37,475 nucleotides of DNA from contig ONLQ01000017.1 of NCBI GenBank assembly GCA_900318665.1, positions 1 to 37,475 of the forward strand. The letters run 5' to 3'. The notes under the pieces are model-generated. The model was given only the letters and a program-made list of their open reading frames with translations, ran no database searches and was not told the origin of the DNA. Both the position numbers and the translations under genes were made by a program. The stretch comes from an uncultured Bacteroidales bacterium. GTDB lineage: Bacteria; Bacteroidota; Bacteroidia; Bacteroidales; P3. Below, one piece after another: positions 32,359 to 37,475 of this stretch; position 1 is the first letter of the stretch, and every line of letters begins with the position of its first letter.

Positions 32359-33138
32359 ATGCCAACACCCGACGAAAACAGATACCGCGTCATCTCGGCC
32401 GTGCTGACAACAGTCATCATGGCTGTGGTGGTAGTGATATGCCTCGCCTTCGGCTATATGCCGCCCGACCCGCCGATACCCGAAGAGGGCGTAGAGGTCA
32501 ATCTCGGCAATTCGGAGACCGGCTTTGGCGAAAGCCAGCAGATAGACGGCAGCACACAATCGGCGTCAGCCCCCGCCTCATCGGCAGAAGATGACCTTTC
32601 ATCGCAATCAACCGAGGAGAGCGTGGCACTGCCCACCAAGACCAACACCAAGCCCAGCAAGACCCAGCAGGAGCAGCCCAAAGAGGCCACGAAACAAGAG
32701 ACCAAGCCCGCCGAGCCCGTCATAAACCAGAACGCGCTGTTCAAAAAGCGTGGCGATGGCAACAACAACGGCGGCAGCGAGGGCAACACCTCCGGCTCTG
32801 GCAATATGGGCAGTAAGGACGGCAACCCCAACGCATCGGGCTATAACGGTAACAGCGGCGGCGGAAAAGGCGTAAGTTTCTCGCTTGTCGGTCGTGGCAA
32901 GGTCAGCCTGCCCGAACCCGCCTACAACTCCGAAGCACAAGGCAAAATCGTCATACAGATTTATGTGGACCGCAAAGGCAACGTGATTGCTGCCGAAAAC
33001 ACACGAGGCACGACAATCAACGACAAAAAACTTGTTGACCTCTGTATTGCCAAAGCCAAAGAGTCTAAATTCTCGTCGTCCGAGACTGCTCCCGACAAAC
33101 AGAAAGGAACAATCACCTATGTCTTCAAGCGAGATTAG
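32359..33138 (+). CDS. TonB-type energy transducer
   Basis: A 259-residue protein: a membrane helix at about 12-33 (ISAVLTTVIMAVVVVICLAFGY), a Pro-containing start of the periplasmic region (PPDPPIPEEGVEVNLG), a long Ser/Thr/Lys/Gln then Gly/Asn-rich linker (residues about 50-170), and a C-terminal TonB-like domain (LPEPAYNSEAQGKIVIQIYVDRKGNVIAAENTRGTT ...ITYVFKRD). EGVEVNLGNSETGFG resembles the post-helix motif of Bacteroidetes TonB homologues (VNFGTSDDGSG). It should couple ExbBD to outer-membrane receptors, or, in a Tol-like setting, to envelope integrity. No receptor gene is nearby. Its 3' end overlaps the next gene by 20 bases. Confidence 0.87.
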   Translation: MPTPDENRYRVISAVLTTVIMAVVVVICLAFGYMPPDPPIPEEGVEVNLGNSETGFGESQQIDGSTQSASAPASSAEDDLSSQSTEESVALPTKTNTKPSKTQQEQPKEATKQETKPAEPVINQNALFKKRGDGNNNGGSEGNTSGSGNMGSKDGNPNASGYNGNSGGGKGVSFSLVGRGKVSLPEPAYNSEAQGKIVIQIYVDRKGNVIAAENTRGTTINDKKLVDLCIAKAKESKFSSSETAPDKQKGTITYVFKRD

Positions 33139-33499
33139 AATAGACAAATTCCTTTGGTCCGTGCGTATCTACAAGACACGCACACTTGCTGCCGACGCTC
33201 TGCGTGCCGGACGTGTGAAGATGGGCGAAATGGAACTCAAGCCTTCGCACGAGGTGAAGGTCGGCGAGCGTTACAGCATCTCTATCGAGCAACTGCACAA
33301 AGAGATAGAGGTCAAGGCGCTGCTGAACAACCGCGTGGGCGCAAAACTCGTGGAGAACTACATCATTGACCTCACGCCCAAAGAGGAGTACGAACGCATA
33401 GCAATGGCTCGCCAATACGCCTTCGAGAAACGCGACCGTGGCGTAGGCCGCCCCACCAAGCGCGACCGCCGAGAAATAGAGGACTTCAAATACAAATAA
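33119..33499 (+). CDS. S4-domain RNA-binding protein (Hsp15/HslR-like)
   Basis: A 126-residue protein starting at the ATG 33119-33121, with MSSSEIRIDKFLWSVRIYKTRTLAADALRAGRVKMG forming the S4 RNA-binding fold; the rest is basic (RDRGVGRPTKRDRREIEDFKYK). HslR/Hsp15 binds stalled 50S subunits that carry peptidyl-tRNA and helps recycle them after heat stress. Size and the C-terminal basic tail fit Bacteroidetes members. It overlaps the TonB-type gene by 20 bases in another frame, so it is probably translated from the same message. Confidence 0.9.
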   Translation: MSSSEIRIDKFLWSVRIYKTRTLAADALRAGRVKMGEMELKPSHEVKVGERYSISIEQLHKEIEVKALLNNRVGAKLVENYIIDLTPKEEYERIAMARQYAFEKRDRGVGRPTKRDRREIEDFKYK

Positions 33500-33626
33500 A
33501 CCACTAAAAAAATCTTCCTTCTATACAATCTGCGACTGAAGTCAAAAATAAATGCCATCTTGCAGAAAAAAAAATAGTTTTCTTTGCAATAAAAGAAAGT
33601 TTAACAGTACAAAAATATAGTTTCGA

Positions 33627-34154
33627 GTGACTGACGAAGAAATAATCAAGGCTGTCTTGGCTGGCGATACGGAGAAATACGCTGAAATAGTGAATCGCTA
33701 CAAGACCATTGTAGTAAACCTTTGCTACAAGATTGGCGGCAACAAGATTGATGTCGAAGAGATTGCGCAGAAAGTGTTTATCGAACTCTATACCGCACTG
33801 CCACGTTTCCGCTTCCAGTCGAAACTGAGCACGTTCATCTACCGAATGACATTCAACATAGTGAGGAAACAGCAGTCCTACGCCCTACGGTTTACAAGCC
33901 CCAACGAGAACGCGCCAGAACAGAGGTCAGAGAGCCGCAACATAGAACAAGAGATAATCCACAACGAGCAAATCAAGAAACTACACGACGCTATAGCACA
34001 ACTTAAATACGAGCAACGCACAGCATTGGTACTCTGCACATTCGAGGACTTCAGTTACCAAGACGTAGCAAACGTGATGCAGTGCAGCCTCACAAAAGTG
34101 GAAGCACTGATATTCCGAGCCAAAAAGAAACTCCGCAAAATACTTGAATCATGA
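33627..34154 (+). CDS. RNA polymerase ECF-type sigma factor
   Basis: A 175-residue sigma factor starting at GTG (33627). Region 2 is seen at AEIVNRYKTIVVNLCYKIGGNKIDVEEIAQKVFIELYTALPRFRFQSKLSTFIYRMTFNIVRKQQ, and region 4 at LKYEQRTALVLCTFEDFSYQDVANVMQCSLTKVEALIFRAKKKLRKIL. Regions 1.1 and 3 are absent, as in ECF factors. It overlaps the next gene by 4 bases (ATGA, 34151-34154). Together with the following membrane protein and the Spy-like periplasmic protein it forms an envelope-stress-like unit. The intervening 127 bases upstream have no clear primary promoter; autoregulation is possible. Confidence 0.93.
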   Translation: MTDEEIIKAVLAGDTEKYAEIVNRYKTIVVNLCYKIGGNKIDVEEIAQKVFIELYTALPRFRFQSKLSTFIYRMTFNIVRKQQSYALRFTSPNENAPEQRSESRNIEQEIIHNEQIKKLHDAIAQLKYEQRTALVLCTFEDFSYQDVANVMQCSLTKVEALIFRAKKKLRKILES

Positions 34155-34480
34155 AATACGACGACGAAAACATTCTTCAGCAAATCAGGATGATGGAATA
34201 TCCTGGCAAGGCAGACATCGTTGATGCGGTGATGGACAAAGTGAGGCAGCAAGCCTCTGGAAAGAAACCTCGCACCATAATGCTGCGCCGCTATTCGATA
34301 GCAGCAGCGGCCTGCGTGGCGGTAGCATTAGTCGTCAGCATGCTTATCTACCAGACCAAGGACTACAACGACCCGCAGATTTGCGATATGTTCGCCTCTG
34401 CCTATGGCAGCCATCAGTACGACATTGCATCTTTCGACGATTCCGACCTGGCCTATTTCGACTATCTCGACACCTATTGA
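34151..34480 (+). CDS. Small single-pass membrane protein, candidate anti-sigma factor
   Basis: A 109-residue protein. Residues 1 to about 45 are cytoplasmic and helical (ENILQQIRMMEYPGKADIVDAVMDKVRQQ), followed by one membrane helix (YSIAAAACVAVALVVSMLIYQ, about 48-68), then a short acidic, Asp/Tyr-rich extracytoplasmic tail (ASFDDSDLAYFDYLDTY). It is coupled by a 4-base overlap to the ECF sigma gene, the position usually held by an anti-sigma factor. It lacks the HxxxCxxC zinc motif of ZAS proteins. The call of anti-sigma is inferred from position and topology; I do not recognise a family. Confidence 0.7.
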   Translation: MKYDDENILQQIRMMEYPGKADIVDAVMDKVRQQASGKKPRTIMLRRYSIAAAACVAVALVVSMLIYQTKDYNDPQICDMFASAYGSHQYDIASFDDSDLAYFDYLDTY

Positions 34481-34526
34481 TTTCACAATACATCAACGTT
34501 TTACGCCCATCGACAAAATATAGCCT

Positions 34527-34970
34527 ATGAAAAGAAAAATTATACTCTGTGTTTGCTTCGCCCTCTGCGCCACGCTGGCCATGGCACAAAAGCCCAAAGG
34601 CGATAACCATCATAAGGAGAGACCGCACATTGAGGAAATTGTTGACGACCTTTCGCAAGGACAAAAACGCAAACTCACCAGCATAAGGGAGGATTCGAAG
34701 AAAAGAATTGACGCCTTGCAGTTGCAGAACAAGGCAGTACGCGACAGCATATACACGCTGATGCAACAGGACGGCGACAACTCAAGCCGCTTGTTCCCGC
34801 TCTTCGAGCGCGAAGGACGCATACGCGCAGCCATCTCTAAAGAGTTCTATCAGACCCGCCTCCGCATTGACGAAGTGCTGACAAAGGAACAACGCGAAAA
34901 GGTACGCAAGGTTTACTCCGAACGCCACGACAAGGAACACAAAAAACATCCCAAAGGCGGCAAAAAATAG
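34527..34970 (+). CDS. Spy/CpxP-like periplasmic protein
   Basis: A 147-residue exported protein with signal peptide (MKRKIILCVCFALCATLAMAQ), then an all-helical, highly charged domain with two LTxxQ-like motifs: LSQGQKRKLTSIREDSKKR (about 43-61) and LTKEQREKVRKVYSERHDK (about 118-136). The pattern matches the Spy/CpxP/ZraP group, periplasmic chaperones or metal sensors that act with envelope-stress regulators. Histidines near both ends (DNHHKERPH, HDKEHKKH) could bind metal. It starts 46 bases after the candidate anti-sigma gene, so the three genes probably form one operon. Confidence 0.8.
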   Translation: MKRKIILCVCFALCATLAMAQKPKGDNHHKERPHIEEIVDDLSQGQKRKLTSIREDSKKRIDALQLQNKAVRDSIYTLMQQDGDNSSRLFPLFEREGRIRAAISKEFYQTRLRIDEVLTKEQREKVRKVYSERHDKEHKKHPKGGKK

Positions 34971-35069
34971 CGATATACTCGTGATTACGAAAACGCTATT
35001 ATACAAAAATATACACATTCAGCATTCAACAACTAATTCAAAATAGTTCTTTTTTCATTTAATTTGTTT

Positions 35070-35106
35070 CACGGTGCATTACGACAAGTATTGCACCGTG
35101 TTTTTT
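35070..35106 (+). terminator. Intrinsic terminator of the ECF operon
   Basis: CACGGTGCA (35070-35078) with TGCACCGTG (35092-35100), 13-base loop, then TTTTTT (35101-35106). It lies 100 bases after the Spy-like gene. Confidence 0.85.
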
Positions 35107-35165
35107 ATCGGGAAAATGAAGGATTTTGAGTGCCGGCATCGGGTGTTGGGACCAAAAGAAACAGG

Positions 35166-35240
35166 CTCTCGGCGTATGCCTTTTCACGCTGGGGAAATGA
35201 CTCTTGGCGTATGCCTTTTGCCGTAAGGCAAATGCCTCTC
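35166..35240. repeat. 35-bp tandem duplication with a third partial copy
   Basis: Unit 1 (35166-35200) and unit 2 (35201-35235) both begin CTCT(C/T)GGCGTATGCCTTTT and end AAATG(A/C). A third copy begins CTCTCG at 35236 and is cut short. The centre differs: unit 2 contains TTTGCC-GTAA-GGCAAA, a small hairpin, while unit 1 has TTTTCACGCTGGGGAAA. Confidence 0.85.
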
Positions 35241-35260
35241 GATAATTGAGAAAAATTTTG

Positions 35261-35268
35261 TATTTTTG
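35261..35268 (+). promoter_or_regulatory. -7 element of parC
   Basis: TATTTTTG fits TAnnTTTG, 23 bases before the ATG at 35292. The upstream half has no TTTG at 19 bases; the tandem duplication lies just upstream. Confidence 0.5.
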
Positions 35269-35291
35269 CAAATTACTTTCATTCCAATACT

Positions 35292-37475
35292 ATGGCAGAC
35301 AAGAAAAAGCACAAAGACGACGAAGTGAGCAACGACAACCAGTTTGAGAACAACGACACAGAGTTTGACGGCACCGACGCCGAGAACTACTCTGCTGATA
35401 CAGGCAGCGATACATCGGAAGATGACGATGCAAAATCCGATGTAGAGAACGAAGGCTCCAACAAAAGCAAGCAGTCGTCTGCCGATATAGCCATTCCGTC
35501 GGCAGAACACGAGCATCTTGACGAGGGCGAGACAATCTCGCTCAACAGCATGTTTCGCGACTACTGGATTGACTACGCCTCCGACGTGATTTTGGACCGC
35601 TCGGTGCCAAACATCGACGACGGTCTGAAACCCGTGCAGCGCCGCATACTCTATGCCATGCACGAGACCGACGACGGCCGTATGACCAAGGTGGCTAATA
35701 TCGTGGGTAACACCATGCAGTATCACCCTCACGGCAACGCCAGCATCGAGGACGCTCTGGTGAACATCGGACAGAAGAACCTGCTTATTGACTGCCAAGG
35801 TAACTGGGGAAACATTCTGACGGGCGACAGTGCCGCCGCAGGACGATATATCGAGGCCAAACTGTCGAAATTCGCCAAAGAGGTGGTTTTCAACGACAAG
35901 ACCACCGACTGGACTCCAGCCTACGACGGCCGCAAGAACGAGCCCGTAACGCTCCCCATCAAGTTCCCGCTGCTTCTGGCACAAGGCACCAAAGGCATTG
36001 CCGTCACGCTGACATCGGTCATTCTGCCGCACAACTTCATAGAACTCATGGAGGCGAGCATCAAGATACTGCGTGGCGAGGACTTCGTGATATATCCCGA
36101 CTTCCCCACTGGCGGCATGATTGACGTGTCGCGCTACAACGATGCCGCCCTCGGCGGACGTCTGCGCATTCGCGCCAAGATGCACTACGACGAGAAACGC
36201 AAGGCCATAGTCATCACCGAGGTGCCATACACCATAACGACGGGCGCGCTGCGCGACAGCATCATCAAGGCGTTCGAGAACAAGAAGATAAACATCAAGA
36301 AGGTGGACGACAACACCGCCGCCGAAGCCGAGGTGGTAATCTATCTGCCCTCTGGCGTGTCGCCCGACCAGACGATAGACGCCCTCTACGCCTTCACCAA
36401 CTGCCAGATTAGTTTCTCGCCGCAGACCTGCGTGATTGTCGATAAGAAGCCCGTCTTTATGACCGTGTCGGACATTCTGCGTCACTCCACGATGCACACC
36501 AAGGATTTGCTGCGCCGCGAATTAGAGATACGTCTCGACGAACTGGAATCAAAATGGCACTGGGTTTCGCTCGAAAAAATATTCTTTGAGAAAGGCCTCT
36601 ACAAGGTTCTGGAGAAAAAGAATTTCGACTCGTGGGACGAGCAGGTAAGCGCCATAGAGCGGGCCTTCGACCCATACCGAAAACTCTTACGCCGCGAGAT
36701 AGTGCGCGACGATGTGCTGAAACTCTGCGAGCGTCCTGTGCGCAAGATTTCTATGTTCGACATCAAGAAAGCCGAAGAAGAATTGGCAAACATCGAAGGT
36801 GCCATTGCCGAAGTCAAGGACAAATTAGAGCATCTTACAGAATACGCCATAGACTACTTCCAGCACATTCTCGACACCTACGGCAAAGGACGCGAGCGTC
36901 GCACCGAGATACGCAACTTTGAGGACATACAGGCCGCCACGGTGGCCGTTGCCAACGAGAAACTGTATGTGAACCGCACAACGGGCTTTGCAGGCTACAA
37001 CCTCAAACGCGACGACGGCGTGGAGCAGGTGTGCGAATGTTCGAGAATAGACGACATCATCGTGTTCCGTCGCGACGGCACAATGATGGTCACAAAGGTG
37101 CAGGAGAAAGGATTTGTGGGCAGCAAGGACTGCACAGAAATCATACACATAGGGGTGTTCCACAAGCGCGATGACCGCACGGTCTATAACATGGTCTATC
37201 GTGACGGCGCGTTTGGCTATATCATGGTCAAGCGTTTCTCGGTGACGGGCGTCACACGCGATACAGAATATGACCTCACAAAAAAGACCAAAGGCACCAA
37301 GGTGCTGTATTTCACCGCCAACGCCAACGGCGAGGCCGAAACCATAACGGTGCATCATGTGTCGAAACCCAAACTGAAAAAAACGAGTTTCGACTTCGAC
37401 TTCTCCACCCTTGCCATAAAAGGCCGCCAGGCCGCTGGAAACATACTGACACGCAACGCCGTGCGCAACATCACG
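35292..37475 (+). CDS. parC: DNA topoisomerase IV subunit A (type IIA), C-terminus outside the window
   Basis: The frame is open for 728 codons to the last base, so the end is missing. Residues 1 to about 80 form an unusual acidic, Ser/Asn/Asp-rich extension (FENNDTEFDGTDAEN, SEDDDAKSDVENEG). From SLNSMFRDYWIDYASDVILDRSVP the breakage-reunion core begins: GLKPVQRRILYAM, QYHPHGNAS, DCQGNWGN, and the catalytic Tyr Y186 in AAAGRYIEAKL. The usual motif is AA-M/P-RY-T/I-E, so a Gly replaces the residue before RY. A coiled-coil stretch (about 495-520) and beta-propeller-like DGTMMVTKV repeats follow. With ParE it decatenates daughter chromosomes. I call it ParC-type by similarity to Bacteroidetes ParC; GyrA is the alternative. 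Confidence 0.9.
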   Translation, partial: MADKKKHKDDEVSNDNQFENNDTEFDGTDAENYSADTGSDTSEDDDAKSDVENEGSNKSKQSSADIAIPSAEHEHLDEGETISLNSMFRDYWIDYASDVILDRSVPNIDDGLKPVQRRILYAMHETDDGRMTKVANIVGNTMQYHPHGNASIEDALVNIGQKNLLIDCQGNWGNILTGDSAAAGRYIEAKLSKFAKEVVFNDKTTDWTPAYDGRKNEPVTLPIKFPLLLAQGTKGIAVTLTSVILPHNFIELMEASIKILRGEDFVIYPDFPTGGMIDVSRYNDAALGGRLRIRAKMHYDEKRKAIVITEVPYTITTGALRDSIIKAFENKKINIKKVDDNTAAEAEVVIYLPSGVSPDQTIDALYAFTNCQISFSPQTCVIVDKKPVFMTVSDILRHSTMHTKDLLRRELEIRLDELESKWHWVSLEKIFFEKGLYKVLEKKNFDSWDEQVSAIERAFDPYRKLLRREIVRDDVLKLCERPVRKISMFDIKKAEEELANIEGAIAEVKDKLEHLTEYAIDYFQHILDTYGKGRERRTEIRNFEDIQAATVAVANEKLYVNRTTGFAGYNLKRDDGVEQVCECSRIDDIIVFRRDGTMMVTKVQEKGFVGSKDCTEIIHIGVFHKRDDRTVYNMVYRDGAFGYIMVKRFSVTGVTRDTEYDLTKKTKGTKVLYFTANANGEAETITVHHVSKPKLKKTSFDFDFSTLAIKGRQAAGNILTRNAVRNIT

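Larger units (their letters stand above)
34971..35291. other. 321-base intergenic region before parC
   Basis: No gene. It holds the terminator at 35070-35106, a 35-bp tandem duplication (35166-35235) and the parC -7 element (35261-35268). Confidence 0.7.

Noticed and set aside
35065-35080. TGTTTCACGGTGCA as a possible parS
   Set aside because: The left half matches parS but the right half does not; the sequence is explained as the left arm of a terminator hairpin.
35184-36497. Long minus-strand frame (437 codons) opposite parC
   Set aside because: The plus strand encodes conserved topoisomerase motifs throughout, so the antisense frame is a by-product of codon bias.
1-37475. CRISPR arrays, complete insertion sequences, integrases, restriction or toxin-antitoxin systems
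   Set aside because: No spaced direct repeats, no transposase or integrase motifs and no defence-gene motifs were found in the frames examined. The 8-bp array has no spacers.

Overview
The window looks like a chromosomal segment of a Bacteroidales bacterium. The evidence is the Bacteroidetes-type promoter (TTTG-N19-TAnnTTTG, perfect upstream of rpsP), a bS16 protein with a long Ala/Glu/Lys-rich tail, a PUR-alpha-like (DUF3276) protein next to parA-parB-DUF5683, a Bacteroidetes-type ParC, a FISUMP-type lipoprotein, and the near absence of Shine-Dalgarno sequences. Family or genus cannot be fixed from the sequence alone. There is no rRNA, tRNA, CRISPR array, prophage or complete insertion sequence that I can see. 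Most of the window is housekeeping DNA with a few accessory patches.

Layout. 1-582: 5' part of a secreted TPR protein (minus). 735-4101 (minus): ribF, a secreted leucine-rich-repeat protein, a YafV-type nitrilase and a secreted endonuclease/exonuclease/phosphatase protein, with an 8-bp tandem repeat array between the second and third genes. 4219-4767 (plus): rpsP. 4951-6585 (minus): pruA. 6586-7928: hairpin-rich accessory stretch holding a FISUMP lipoprotein. 7929-8759 (plus): lipoprotein flavodoxin. 8885-10789 (minus): htpG, interrupted by one in-frame TAG. 11087-18325 (minus): a tight seven-gene run of dnaG, a sigma-54 activator, aroA, miaA, a short YdeI-like protein, a flavodoxin-domain protein and a DUF5131 protein. 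18495-23461 (minus): a TetR regulator, an RND/MMPL exporter, a LolA-like protein and an outer-membrane beta-barrel protein broken by an in-frame TGA. 23490-24080: AT-rich islet with one small membrane-anchored ORF. 24159-25280 (minus): secreted TPR protein. 25389-28099 (plus): dnaB and a deoxyhypusine-synthase-like gene. 28420-31066 (plus): PUR-alpha-like protein, parA, parB, DUF5683. 31176-33499 (plus): exbB, exbD, a TonB-type protein and an Hsp15-like S4 protein. 33627-34970 (plus): ECF sigma factor, small membrane protein (candidate anti-sigma) and a Spy/CpxP-like periplasmic protein. 35292 to the end (plus): parC, running off the window.

How the parts work together. Replication and segregation are strongly represented (dnaG, dnaB, parAB, parC, PUR-alpha-like). 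Envelope energy and stress form a second theme (ExbB-ExbD-TonB, the ECF/Spy-like cassette, the RND-LolA-like-barrel operon). I infer that the TetR-led operon moves a lipid or lipoprotein-like cargo from inner to outer membrane, and that in this genome its outer-membrane component is inactivated.

Most notable points: two otherwise intact genes (htpG and the barrel gene) each carry one in-frame nonsense codon explained by a single C-to-T change, while TAG and TGA are used as normal stops elsewhere. A near-identical palindrome (CTGACA-TAW-TGTCAG) lies upstream of both htpG and dnaG. Several short repeat structures (8-bp array, 35-bp tandem duplication, a cluster of three hairpins, a nested inverted repeat) lie in intergenic DNA. 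I did not find a clear wholly new defence or mobile system; the best candidates for undescribed biology are the TetR-RND-LolA-barrel operon, the ECF/membrane-protein/Spy-like cassette and the AT-rich islet.
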